A stretch of DNA of 49,256 bases, from positions 1 through 49,256 of the forward strand of contig JADGRC010000445.1 of assembly GCA_017881245.1 (NCBI GenBank), read 5' to 3'. The position numbers and the translations under genes are program-made. Below are positions 1 to 8,089 of this stretch, in pieces. Positions within the stretch are counted from its first letter, which is position 1. Each line of letters begins with the position of its first letter. The stretch comes from Pseudomonadota bacterium. Lineage in GTDB: Bacteria > Myxococcota_A > Polyangia > Fen-1088. The notes below the pieces were generated by a model. The model made no database searches. It saw nothing but the letters and a program-made list of their open reading frames with translations, and was not told where the DNA came from.

Positions 1-29
1 CGAAACACGATTCCGACCCGACCGCGGCG

Positions 30-509
30 GTGACGGGGGCCACCTGGCGGAGTCGGACGGCTCTCCGACCGAAGCGCATCGTGGTGGGGATGGATTTCTC
101 GCCCGCATCAGAGAGCGCCCGCCGGTTGGCGTTTGGGATCGCGCTTGCCGCTGACGCGTTGGTCGACATCGTTCATGTTCTCGATGCGTTCACCGAGGCG
201 TTCCTGCACAAGAACCCCGACGCCCTGGCTACGGGCGACGCCCTGTTGACCGAAATCGATCAAGCGCTCGTTCGACGGCAGAGAATGGCGCAGTCGCAGG
301 GAATACGATGCGTACACACCTGCCTGGTTGGCGCGCCGGGAATCGAGCTTGCCATCCACGCCGCAATCACCCGGACCGATCTCATCGTGCTCGGTGACAC
401 GGACGAGCAGCCGGGGCGTTTCGGATGGACGTGGGGACGACGCGCCGCCGAACAGATTCGCAACTCCTCACACTGGCAGGGCACGGTTCTTCTTCGGCCC
501 GTGTTCTAG
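30..509 (+). CDS. Universal stress protein (UspA) family, possibly 5'-truncated
   Basis: A single UspA-like alpha/beta domain of about 140 residues. The first strand motif (KRIVVGMDFS, residues 15-24) is typical of the family, as is the later strand IVLGDTDE (about 118-125). The usual C-terminal ATP-binding signature (G-x2-G-x9-G-S/T) is not preserved; the region reads GRFGWTWGRRAAEQI, so nucleotide binding is doubtful. The GTG start at 30 leaves a normal N-terminus, but the frame stays open to the window edge, so the true start, or a first Usp domain, could lie upstream. The gene converges on the DUF155 gene, with a strong hairpin between them. Usp proteins are cytoplasmic stress or energy-state proteins; the precise role here cannot be read from sequence. 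Confidence 0.8.
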   Translation: MTGATWRSRTALRPKRIVVGMDFSPASESARRLAFGIALAADALVDIVHVLDAFTEAFLHKNPDALATGDALLTEIDQALVRRQRMAQSQGIRCVHTCLVGAPGIELAIHAAITRTDLIVLGDTDEQPGRFGWTWGRRAAEQIRNSSHWQGTVLLRPVF

Positions 510-524
510 AGCGGCTTCGCCGCC

Positions 525-550
525 GCAAGGGGCCTGGGAAGGCCCCCTGC
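525..550. terminator. Bidirectional hairpin terminator candidate
   Basis: A 10-base arm (525-534) pairs with 541-550 with one mismatch around the loop TGGGAA. It lies between two converging stop codons (Usp at 509, DUF155 at 553). A smaller perfect stem GCGGC/GCCGC sits at 511-523. There is no T-tract, which is common in GC-rich genomes. Termination is inferred from position and stem strength. Confidence 0.55.
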
Positions 551-552
551 GA

Positions 553-1335
553 TCAGCGACGGACGAAACCGATCACAATTTCGAGAACGATCAGAAGCAC
601 GATCGAGATCTCCAACCAGACCAGGCGTTTGTCGCGCGCGATGTCCGTGACCAACTCCAGCGCCTCTTGCACGCTGCGCAGTTTCAGCTCAAGGGCGTGG
701 TGCCGATCCGCCAGATCGAACTCCACCCGCAGTTGGCGGTAGATCTCCTCGGCCCCGGAATCATCCCAGGCGGCGTCGGGCTTGTCGAAAAGGTGCAGAA
801 CGGACAAGACCTCGCTGCGGGTCCCGATGGCCGCGCCGATGAACCGGTGTAACGCCCGCGTGAACACCGGCATGGTCCCCGTCTTCTCCAGTCGATCGAC
901 CAACCGATCCGTCTCGGTGAACATCTGATCGACGATGCGTTCGTAGTACTCCATGGCCGCGCTCTGCGCGATCGACACGGCCACCACGCCCGCGCGTTCG
1001 AAGCTCAGCTGGTCCAGGATCAACACGCCACCCTCGATATCGGGACGCGCCCCAGGCACCTCGCGGACCGAGAACTCCTCGCTCAGCACCTGCGCGTCAC
1101 TGACCCTGGGCAAGGCCCGCCGCAAGCGCAGCACCTCGGCCTCGCGGCCGGCCTGTCCGACGTTGTGGAACACCATGGCCCCCGACGGATACATGAACAC
1201 CGTCCCGCCGGTGGCCGCGGGAAACCAAAGGCTATGGTGGGTCCGCTTGGCTTCCGGATAGCGTGCCGCCAACTCTTTCAACGAAAAATTCTCGACGAAA
1301 GCCAGGGCGTGAAACGTGTGCACCGGATCCCCCAT
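553..1335 (-). CDS. RMD1/YagE (DUF155) family membrane protein
   Basis: A 260-residue protein matching the DUF155 (RMD1/YagE) family: an N-terminal soluble region with the typical patch GGTVFMYPSGAMVFHNV (residues 43-59), a long helical middle (about 120-235), and a single C-terminal membrane helix (about 237-257, WLEISIVLLIVLEIVIGF), which is the hallmark of the family. Eukaryotic relatives (Rmd1, RMND1) act in microtubule dynamics and mitochondrial translation; the bacterial role is unknown. The protein is probably anchored by its tail in the inner membrane with the bulk in the cytoplasm. The ATG at 1335 has only a weak ribosome site. It converges on the Usp gene and diverges from the DUF4160 gene. 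Confidence 0.85.
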   Translation of the reverse strand: MGDPVHTFHALAFVENFSLKELAARYPEAKRTHHSLWFPAATGGTVFMYPSGAMVFHNVGQAGREAEVLRLRRALPRVSDAQVLSEEFSVREVPGARPDIEGGVLILDQLSFERAGVVAVSIAQSAAMEYYERIVDQMFTETDRLVDRLEKTGTMPVFTRALHRFIGAAIGTRSEVLSVLHLFDKPDAAWDDSGAEEIYRQLRVEFDLADRHHALELKLRSVQEALELVTDIARDKRLVWLEISIVLLIVLEIVIGFVRR

Positions 1336-1407
1336 GCACCTGGAGTGTAAACCAGACCGGACGGCCTCCGCGCGGGTCCGAGCGCTGCGCTGCGCGCGCG
1401 AACAACC

Positions 1408-1421
1408 GCGCCTTCGGGCGC
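1408..1421. other. UUCG-tetraloop hairpin in divergent spacer
   Basis: GCGCC and GGCGC arms (5 bp) flank a TTCG loop, giving the very stable C(UUCG)G tetraloop. It lies in the 151-base spacer between the divergent DUF155 and DUF4160 genes, so it is not obviously a terminator. It could be a 5' leader structure or a small REP-like element. Nothing else in this spacer could be assigned. Confidence 0.35.
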
Positions 1422-1486
1422 AGGCCGAGCTAAAAGCCCAAGGACTCGGCGTTGCGCTGATGCACTCTGTGCACTAGGCTGAGGGG

Positions 1487-1711
1487 GTGCCGACCGTTCA
1501 TCGACTCGGCCCTATTCGCATCTGTGTCTACGTGGACGATCACAACCCACCACACTTTCATGCCCTGGTCGCTGGCCAGGCCGTACAGATCAAGATTGCC
1601 GATCTGACGGTTCTCGCCGGCTCGATCCCAGCCGCCGAACTACGTCGCGTATTGGACTGGGCGGCGGATCATCAGGATCTTCTGGCCTCTGAGTGGGTCA
1701 AGCGCAACTGA
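1487..1711 (+). CDS. DUF4160 family protein
   Basis: A 74-residue protein with the DUF4160 core: an initial strand reading RICVYVDDHNPPHFHA (residues 11-26), whose D-H-N-P-P-H-F-H motif defines the family, then QIKIADLTVLAG and a C-terminal helix (RRVLDWAADHQDLLASEW). DUF4160 genes are regularly paired with DUF2442 genes, often with toxin-antitoxin-like organisation, and that is the arrangement here: the next gene starts 16 bases downstream. The start is GTG at 1487. No biochemical function is established; a small toxin-like or regulatory role is inference from pairing only. Confidence 0.8.
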   Translation: MPTVHRLGPIRICVYVDDHNPPHFHALVAGQAVQIKIADLTVLAGSIPAAELRRVLDWAADHQDLLASEWVKRN

Positions 1712-1727
1712 GTTGGGAAGGTCACCC

Positions 1728-2192
1728 ATGTCACATCGAATCGATTTCATTGAACCCGATCCCCAAAACCTGAGGCTGACCCTGCACTGGAGAAATGGCG
1801 CGGTCACCGTGAAGGACCTGCGAAAAGATATCGCGCGGCGCGCGTTGTTCGCCCCCTTGTCCGATCCCAGCGTGTTCCGTCGGGTCCGCATCTTAGACGA
1901 CGGCTACGCGATTGCGTGGCGAGGGACCGCCATCGACCTGGCGGCGGATGCGCTCTGGTACCAGGCCCACCCCCGCGAAATGCCCTATTCGGACGAAGTG
2001 ATGACGCCGGGGGAATTTAAGCGCTGGATGCGGGGCCAGGGACTATCGCTCTCTGGCGTTGCAGAGGTTCTGGATCTGTCGCGACGTTCGGTGGCGTACT
2101 ACGCAAGTGGTGAGAGGAAAGTCCCGCGCGTCGTATTTCTTGCCTGCATGGCCCTGACCAGTGCACGGCGAAAAACACCGGCCGCCGCCTGA
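1728..2192 (+). CDS. DUF2442 protein with C-terminal helix-turn-helix
   Basis: A 154-residue protein. The N-terminal half (about 1-85) is a DUF2442 domain (strands ending in RRVRILDDGYAIAW and an IDLAADALW motif). The C-terminal half (about 95-145) starts MTPGEFKRWM and has an XRE-like helix-turn-helix (LSLSGVAEVLDLSRRSVAYY). ATG 1728 is chosen over the upstream in-frame TTG at 1713 because GGGAAGG sits 7 bases before it. It follows the DUF4160 gene closely. DUF2442 proteins are often encoded beside DUF4160 genes; the fused HTH suggests autoregulation of the pair, as antitoxins do. This is inference from architecture. Confidence 0.78.
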   Translation: MSHRIDFIEPDPQNLRLTLHWRNGAVTVKDLRKDIARRALFAPLSDPSVFRRVRILDDGYAIAWRGTAIDLAADALWYQAHPREMPYSDEVMTPGEFKRWMRGQGLSLSGVAEVLDLSRRSVAYYASGERKVPRVVFLACMALTSARRKTPAAA

Positions 2193-2196
2193 CCTC

Positions 2197-3114
2197 GTGA
2201 ATCACGCCGCTGCCGCCAAGAGCTCCGCAGGGCCGCCTTCGACATCGGAGGGCCAGGCTTGGCTTGCGTTCTCGGCCTGCGCCGCCATCTGGGGCAGCAC
2301 GTTTTTGGCCATCAGCCTGGGAAATGACGATTTGGCGCCCGTCTGGGCGGTCACGTTGCGGCTCGGGTTGGCGGCGCTGCTGCTGACGGCGTGGGGAATG
2401 GCGCGCGGGCGAACGTTGCCACGAGGTCCTGCGTTGCGCGCGGCTTCATACTACGGGATCTGCCAATTTGGAATTCAGCTTCCGCTTCTCTACTGGGGCG
2501 AAAAGCGCGTTCCGTCTGGCCTGTCGGCCGTGTTCTTCGCGACGATTCCACTGTCGAGCGCCCTTTTGACCCGCGCGCTCGGCATGGAGCGCCTCGCGCC
2601 GGCGAAATTGGCCGGCGCGATCATCGCGGTCGCCGGCGTCGCGTTATTGTTCAGCAGCGGCTTTCGCGCTCACACTTCCCCGATCGGCATGACGGCGATC
2701 CTGGCGAGCGCGACCGTCGCTGGCGTCGGGTCCATCTTGCTGAAAAGGGGCCCCCGTCAAGATGCGATCGGCGTGAACGCCATTGGCTGCGCGATCGGCG
2801 CCGGGATGGCCTGCTTGGAAAGCTGGGCCTTGGGCGAAACGCACCGATGGCCGACCAGTTGGGCATCCCTCGGCCCTATCTTGTATCTCACGGTGGCCGG
2901 CTCGCTGGGAGCCTTCGTGATCATGTCTTGGCTGATCAACCATTGGCCCGTTTCGCGCACCAGCTACGTGAGCGTGATCGTCCCGGTCATCGCCCTCATC
3001 CTCGGCAGCGCCGTTCGCCGGGAACGTCTCACGCTGATCAGCCTTGCGGGCACGGCTCTGGTCCTCGTGGGTCTGGTGATGGGAATGCGCGCGCCGCGCA
3101 GACCCAGACTCTGA
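2197..3114 (+). CDS. EamA/DMT family transporter
   Basis: A polytopic inner-membrane protein with about ten predicted helices in two EamA repeats. The first repeat begins AIWGSTFLAI, a classic EamA opening; the second starts near residue 170 (MTAILASATVAGVGSILL). RhaT/YdcZ-like drug/metabolite transporters export or import small metabolites; the substrate cannot be told. GTG 2197 begins 5 bases after the DUF2442 stop; an in-frame GTG at 2161 would overlap that gene by 32 bases and is less likely. No strong ribosome site favours either. Codon use and GC look like those of the neighbours. Confidence 0.8.
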   Translation: MNHAAAAKSSAGPPSTSEGQAWLAFSACAAIWGSTFLAISLGNDDLAPVWAVTLRLGLAALLLTAWGMARGRTLPRGPALRAASYYGICQFGIQLPLLYWGEKRVPSGLSAVFFATIPLSSALLTRALGMERLAPAKLAGAIIAVAGVALLFSSGFRAHTSPIGMTAILASATVAGVGSILLKRGPRQDAIGVNAIGCAIGAGMACLESWALGETHRWPTSWASLGPILYLTVAGSLGAFVIMSWLINHWPVSRTSYVSVIVPVIALILGSAVRRERLTLISLAGTALVLVGLVMGMRAPRRPRL

Positions 3115-3186
3115 TGCCCACGCTTCGGTCCTGCCGGTCCACCGAGCCTGCTCGACGAAAACGCACCCATTGGGCAGACTGCGGTC

Positions 3187-4560
3187 GTGACCCGACGCGT
3201 CCGTCGAAGAGTTGACCTTGGCGCGCCGTTCATTCTTGAAACTGCGCCTGACACTGTCGATGTCGCCATCGTGGATCTGGACCACGACGGAAACGGGATC
3301 GGAACGCTCGCCCAAGCGGCTGGGCACACGGACGCGAACGAGAGCACGAACAAGGACACGGACACGGACACGCACGGCAGCGGGGACACGGGCGCGAGCG
3401 GAAGCGCGAACACGGACGCGGGCGAACCAGAGCCGCCAGTATCGGTGCGGGTTCCATTCACGGCGCCGGGCGAGCAGGTTCGGGCCCGGATCTGGCGGCG
3501 CGATATTGACGGCGCAGCCGCCGATCTCGTCGACGTTCTGTTTCGCTCCCCGGACCGGGTGACGCCGGCCTGCCCGCTGTTCGGGACCTGTGGTGGCTGT
3601 CAGCTACAACACTTGAGCTACGGCCGACAGCTCGACTGGAAAACCAAAGTGTTGCGCGATCTCGCGGCGCCGCTCGGCTGCGCGGACCACGTCGCGCCTT
3701 GCGTCGGCTCTCCGCGCCACTTTGGTTATCGGTCCAAAATCACGCCTCACCACGACCGTCCACGCCCGGGTCAACCGGTGTCGCTCGGCTTTTTGAAGAT
3801 GGGACGACGGCACGAGGTCGTCGACGTCGAGCGTTGCCCCCTGGCCACCGACGGCATCAACGCCGCCCTTCCCGCCCTGCGCGCGCGGATAGCCGCGTCC
3901 GCGCCCCTCGGCCGCCTGGGGGCGTCGTTCTTGATTCGCGAGGCGGCGTCAGGCGTGACGACCGACCCCGACGCCCGCGTGACCGAGCATGTCGGCGGCT
4001 TGAAACTGGAATTCTTCGCCCGCGAGTTTTTCCAGAACAACCCTTTCCTACTGCCGGCCCTGGTCCAGTTCGTGGTCGACGCGGCGGCCGGCGGCGGAGC
4101 GTCCGTTCTGGTCGACGCCTACGCGGGAAGTGGGCTGTTCGCGCTGGCGGCCGCGTCACGATTCACCGAGGCAATCGGCGTCGAGATCAGCCCCGGCGCG
4201 GTGCGGGCCGCTCGAGACAACGCGGCCAGAAACGACATCGCCAACGCGCGGTTCGTGGCCGCCGACGCCACGCGAATTTTCGCCGTTGTCGGCAGCTCGG
4301 GCGACTCCACCGCGGTGATTCTCGATCCCCCGCGAAAAGGATGCGGTGACGAGTTCCTCGCCCAGCTCATAGCGTTCGGGCCGAAGACCATCGTCTACGT
4401 ATCGTGCAACCCCGAGACGCTCGTCCGTGATGTCGCCGTCCTCATGAAAGCGGGATATTCACCGACGATCTTGCAACCGTTCGACATGTTCCCGCAGACG
4501 CGGCACGTGGAATGCGTCACGGTGATGGCTCGGCAGCCCGCGCCGGCCACCGGCGCGTGA
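3187..4560 (+). CDS. 23S rRNA (uracil-5-)-methyltransferase RlmD/TrmA family
   Basis: A 457-residue RNA m5U methyltransferase. Domains in order: a TRAM domain (about 20-115) interrupted by a hydrophilic insert; an iron-sulfur motif C129-x5-C135-x2-C138 with C217 as the fourth ligand; and a Rossmann SAM domain (about 280-450) with VDAYAGSG, DPPRKG and the catalytic Cys near 406 (YVSCNPETL), plus the HVECV ending that supplies the general base. It would methylate C5 of a specific uridine in 23S rRNA (RlmD/RlmC-like) or tRNA; the iron-sulfur ligands favour the RlmD/RlmC type. Residues about 43-83 (nt 3313-3435) are a low-complexity D/T/S/G/A stretch absent from usual family members. The start is GTG at 3187. 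Confidence 0.88.
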   Translation: MTRRVRRRVDLGAPFILETAPDTVDVAIVDLDHDGNGIGTLAQAAGHTDANESTNKDTDTDTHGSGDTGASGSANTDAGEPEPPVSVRVPFTAPGEQVRARIWRRDIDGAAADLVDVLFRSPDRVTPACPLFGTCGGCQLQHLSYGRQLDWKTKVLRDLAAPLGCADHVAPCVGSPRHFGYRSKITPHHDRPRPGQPVSLGFLKMGRRHEVVDVERCPLATDGINAALPALRARIAASAPLGRLGASFLIREAASGVTTDPDARVTEHVGGLKLEFFAREFFQNNPFLLPALVQFVVDAAAGGGASVLVDAYAGSGLFALAAASRFTEAIGVEISPGAVRAARDNAARNDIANARFVAADATRIFAVVGSSGDSTAVILDPPRKGCGDEFLAQLIAFGPKTIVYVSCNPETLVRDVAVLMKAGYSPTILQPFDMFPQTRHVECVTVMARQPAPATGA

Positions 4561-4588
4561 TCTACGACCTTCGAGAATCGTCCTGCGG

Positions 4589-4644
4589 GCCGAAGATTCT
4601 TCGGCGTACTCGAAGAGGGCGAGCGCAGGTGGGCTTTGCCCGCC
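4589..4644. terminator. Two tandem hairpins between converging genes
   Basis: A perfect 7-bp stem with a 3-base loop (4589-4605, GCCGAAG/CTTCGGC) is followed by a second 7-bp stem containing one G-U pair (4628-4644, loop TTT). They sit in the 152-base spacer between the converging stops of the RNA methyltransferase and the DUF4337 gene. Placement suggests bidirectional termination; there is no T-tract. Confidence 0.45.
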
Positions 4645-4712
4645 GGAGCGAGGTGGGGTGCGGGGAGGCGCGAGCGGCAGCGAGCCGCCTTCCCGCTCTG
4701 AGATCGGTCCCC

Positions 4713-5312
4713 TCACGACAGCAGGCGCGTCAGGAAATCCGGGTGAATGCCCCACTGGAGAAATCCCGCCAACCCAAACAGCACTCCCAGCCCAGCCAGA
4801 AACGCTGCAAATCCCAGTAACAGCCGCTTCCGCGTGAGCGCCGTGATCCCGAACAGCGCGATAGCGACGGACATGAGCGCCTCGGCCAGATCGAACTGAT
4901 CATCGTGCAGGTTCAACCGGTCGTAGTCTCGCTGAAAGTCCTCCGCCTTCGTCTTGATCTGTCCCTTTTCTTGCTCGTACTTCTTCACGCCGGCGGCGTA
5001 CTCGGCGATCTTCTTGTCCAAGCGTGCGCGCGCGTCGACGGAAAAGTCAGGTCGGATTTCCCGTTCCAAGCTCAGCTGATCGAACATCGCCTCGGCCAGA
5101 TTCTGCTTGGTGCCCTTCGCCTGATAGTAGGACCACTGGTCGACGGCAAAGGCCTGATCTTGCGCCATGGCCTGAACGATGTTGCCGTCCTTGACATTGC
5201 ACAGCGCCATGAAGGTCGCGGTGATAGCCACCGCCAGGGCGATGATGGAGTTCAACCGCCCTTCGGAGGCGCGCTCGATGGTTTCGTTGACGACGTCCGC
5301 GATTTCACTCAT
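4713..5312 (-). CDS. DUF4337 family membrane protein
   Basis: A 199-residue protein with the DUF4337 layout: an N-terminal MSEIADVVNETIERA lead, one membrane helix (about 20-40), a long soluble charged and probably coiled segment (about 50-140, with QWSYYQAKGTKQNLAE, a family-typical patch), then two C-terminal membrane helices (about 143-187). Function is unknown; the central segment probably lies in the periplasm or cytoplasm between membrane anchors. It is the last gene of the long minus-strand run, 59 bases after topA, and may be cotranscribed with it. Downstream hairpins fit an operon end. Confidence 0.82.
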   Translation of the reverse strand: MSEIADVVNETIERASEGRLNSIIALAVAITATFMALCNVKDGNIVQAMAQDQAFAVDQWSYYQAKGTKQNLAEAMFDQLSLEREIRPDFSVDARARLDKKIAEYAAGVKKYEQEKGQIKTKAEDFQRDYDRLNLHDDQFDLAEALMSVAIALFGITALTRKRLLLGFAAFLAGLGVLFGLAGFLQWGIHPDFLTRLLS

Positions 5313-5371
5313 GGAAAGTTTCCAGCTTCAACCACGGCTGATCTGGTGGACGATGTCCCCGCCGCCCGGGA

Positions 5372-8089
5372 TTACGCGGACGCGGCGCCCGCCTCGGGGG
5401 CTTCCTCGTCCGCGCTGTAGTCGCAGTCCGACTTGATGCAACGGATGCGATTGCCCGCCTTGCTGACCTTCTTGACCAGGAACGGCGCCGCGCACTTCGG
5501 ACAGACCTGGGGAAGTGGCCGATCCCACGACACGAAGTCGCACTTCGTTCGCGAATAGTTCGAACAGCCAAAGAAGACCTTGCCGCGCTTGGACCGCTTC
5601 TCGGTCAAATAGCCGCCGCAGTCGGGTTTGGGACACGCCACGCCCAGCGAGAGAGGACTGGTGGTCTTGCATTCGGGGTAACGCGAACACGCCTGGAACT
5701 CCCCGAATCGCCCGCGCCGAATCACCATCGGCGACCCGCAAGTCGGGCACAGTTGGTCGGTGGGCCGGGTGCTGGGCACGATTTCGAGAGTGCCGTCCGC
5801 CCTCGTCGTGTACTCCTTGGTGTTGCGGCAATCGGGGTAGCCGGTGCACGCCAGGAAATGGCCGTTGCGGCCCCACTTGATGACCATCGCCTTGCCGCAC
5901 TTCTCGCAGATCTGATCGGTCGGCTTCTCCTCGCGTTTTAAATCGCGCATCTCGATCTTGGCTTTTTCCAAATCGATCTTGAACGGCTCATAGAACCTGT
6001 GAAGGAGCTTCACCCAATCGGCGTTGCCTTCCTCGACCTGGTCTAGTTGCTCTTCCATCAGCGCGGTGAAGTCGGTGCTGACGATCTCCGGGAAGCTCTT
6101 GACGAGCAGGCTGTTGACCATCACGCCAAGCTCGGTCGGATTCAGCCGACCTTCCTTTTTCTCCGCGTATCCGCGATCCTGAATCGTCGACAGGATGGCC
6201 GCATAGGTGGACGGGCGGCCGATTCCTTTTTCCTCCAGCTCCTTGACCAGGGTCGCCTCGGAGAATCGCGGCGGGGGCTGCGTGAAATGCTGTTCAGGCC
6301 GCACCGCCAGCAGTTTCAGGATCTCGCCCTCCCTCACCTCGGGCAGCGCGCCGGTTCCTTCATCCTCGCTCACGGCGCCGTCTTCCACCGTCTCGGCGTA
6401 AACCTCCAGAAACCCCGCGAACTTCATGACCTGGCCGCTTGCCCGCAAGCCCACCCGTCCGACCTCGATGTCGATGCTGGTCTGGTCGAACACTGCGGCC
6501 ACCATCTGACACGCGACGAAGCGGTTCCAGATCAGCGCATACAGCTTCAGCAAGTCTTCGTTCTCGCGCTCGTCGCGCCCGCCGCCCTTGCCCGTCGACC
6601 ACAGCCGGCGCACGGTTTCCGGATCGTACTTCATTCCCGTCGGGCGAATCGCCTCGTGTGCGTCCTGCGCCTGCTTCTTGGTCTTGTAGACGATCGGCTG
6701 CGCGGGCAACGATGCCGGCCCGAACTTCTCGGCGATGTAGGCGCGCACTTCGCCCAACGCGTCGTCCGAAATGCGGGTCGAATCGGTGCGCATATAGGTT
6801 ATGAGACCGATCGGCCCCTCGTCGCCCATCTCGACGCCCTCGTACAACCGCTGGCACAACCCCATCGTGCGCTTGGGCGAGAACCGCAGCTTGCTGGACG
6901 CCTCCTGCTGCAACTTGGACGTGATGAACGGCGGCGGCGCGTTCTTGCGGCGCTCCTTGCGCTCGACCGATGCCACGCGCGGCGGCGCGGCCTCCAGGGC
7001 ATGCACCACGTCGCGGGCCTCGCCCTCGTGGTGCAACTCGACCTTGTTGCCATCGAGCTTGACCACCCTGGCCACGAACGGAGGCGGGTTGCCGCCCTCG
7101 ACTGTCGTGTCGACGGTCCAGTACTCGACCGGGAGAAATGCCTTGATTTCAGCCTCGCGCTCGACGACCAGGCGCACGGCGACGGATTGCACGCGGCCAG
7201 CCGATAGACCGCGTTTGACTTTGGTCCAAAGCACGGGGCTTATCTGATAACCGACCAAGCGATCCAGGATCCGGCGGGCCTGTTGCGATTCAAACTTGTG
7301 GATATTGAGAGCCATCGGGTGGCTGATGGATTCCGTGATGGCCTTCTTGGTGATCTCGTTGAACAGGACTCTAAAGATGTTCGCGTTCGACGGACGAACC
7401 TCCTCGGCCAGGTGCCAGGCAATCGCCTCGCCCTCGCGATCGGGGTCGGGTGCCAACAACACGCGCGATGCCAACTTCGCGGCGGCGGTAATTTCGTCTA
7501 GAACCTTCTTCTTGCCTTCGATAACGACGTACTCGGGGGCGAAATCGTGCTCGATGTCGATCCCCATCTTCTTCTTGGGGAGATCCTTCACGTGTCCGAC
7601 CGACGCCTTGACGACGTAACCCGCACCCAAGTACTTCTTGATCGTCTTAGCCTTGGCGGGTGATTCCACGATCACGAGGGTCCCCCCCGAGCCCCGCGGC
7701 GCCTTTTTGGGCTTGGCATCGGCCATTTCACCCGTGGCCTCCTCGGAATTGTCGGGGCTGCCCACGTCGTTGGCGGCGACGGCATGCTTGACCAGCCGCT
7801 TTTCGTCGGGCGCCTTGGCCTTGGTTTTGGCCTTGGCCTTGGCCTTGGCCTGGACTGTGGGCGGGCTCTTCTTCGTGCCTGGTTTGGTGGTTGGCTTGGT
7901 CGTGGGCGTCGCGGACTTGACCTTAGGCGGTGAGGCCGTCTTCGCCGACGGCGTCACGGGCTCGCCGGAGGCGTCGGTCGGCGAAATTGCGGCCTTCGCC
8001 GAGGGGACGGTTGCGAGCTTGGTTGCGACCTTGGTTGTGGAAATGGGGGACGGCTCCTTGGCTTTCACGGCGCTCTTTTTAGTGGCCAC
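5372..8089 (-). CDS. topA: DNA topoisomerase I
   Basis: A 905-residue type IA topoisomerase that relaxes negative supercoils. It has an Ala/Lys/Thr/Pro-rich N-terminal extension (1-135) with an (AK)n run at 81-93, a TOPRIM domain from about 136 (LVIVESPAKAKTIKKYLG; DPDREGE at 215-221), the catalytic Tyr432 in GLITYMRTDSTRIS, and four C-terminal Cys4 zinc fingers (728-754, 781-807, 819-850, 863-889). GTG 8089 is chosen: it overlaps the dprA end by about 11 bases and has a GAGG site upstream; the frame continues further into dprA but without domain content. The dprA-topA order is widespread. The basic extension is longer than in standard TopA and may aid DNA binding. Confidence 0.95.
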   Translation of the reverse strand: MATKKSAVKAKEPSPISTTKVATKLATVPSAKAAISPTDASGEPVTPSAKTASPPKVKSATPTTKPTTKPGTKKSPPTVQAKAKAKAKTKAKAPDEKRLVKHAVAANDVGSPDNSEEATGEMADAKPKKAPRGSGGTLVIVESPAKAKTIKKYLGAGYVVKASVGHVKDLPKKKMGIDIEHDFAPEYVVIEGKKKVLDEITAAAKLASRVLLAPDPDREGEAIAWHLAEEVRPSNANIFRVLFNEITKKAITESISHPMALNIHKFESQQARRILDRLVGYQISPVLWTKVKRGLSAGRVQSVAVRLVVEREAEIKAFLPVEYWTVDTTVEGGNPPPFVARVVKLDGNKVELHHEGEARDVVHALEAAPPRVASVERKERRKNAPPPFITSKLQQEASSKLRFSPKRTMGLCQRLYEGVEMGDEGPIGLITYMRTDSTRISDDALGEVRAYIAEKFGPASLPAQPIVYKTKKQAQDAHEAIRPTGMKYDPETVRRLWSTGKGGGRDERENEDLLKLYALIWNRFVACQMVAAVFDQTSIDIEVGRVGLRASGQVMKFAGFLEVYAETVEDGAVSEDEGTGALPEVREGEILKLLAVRPEQHFTQPPPRFSEATLVKELEEKGIGRPSTYAAILSTIQDRGYAEKKEGRLNPTELGVMVNSLLVKSFPEIVSTDFTALMEEQLDQVEEGNADWVKLLHRFYEPFKIDLEKAKIEMRDLKREEKPTDQICEKCGKAMVIKWGRNGHFLACTGYPDCRNTKEYTTRADGTLEIVPSTRPTDQLCPTCGSPMVIRRGRFGEFQACSRYPECKTTSPLSLGVACPKPDCGGYLTEKRSKRGKVFFGCSNYSRTKCDFVSWDRPLPQVCPKCAAPFLVKKVSKAGNRIRCIKSDCDYSADEEAPEAGAASA

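Noticed and set aside
3313..3435. CRISPR-like array from the repeated D/T codons
   Set aside because: The repeats are short, in frame within a coding region and lack spacers.
6047..7207. A 386-codon plus-strand frame inside topA
   Set aside because: Antisense to the catalytic core of TopA; no domain or ribosome site.
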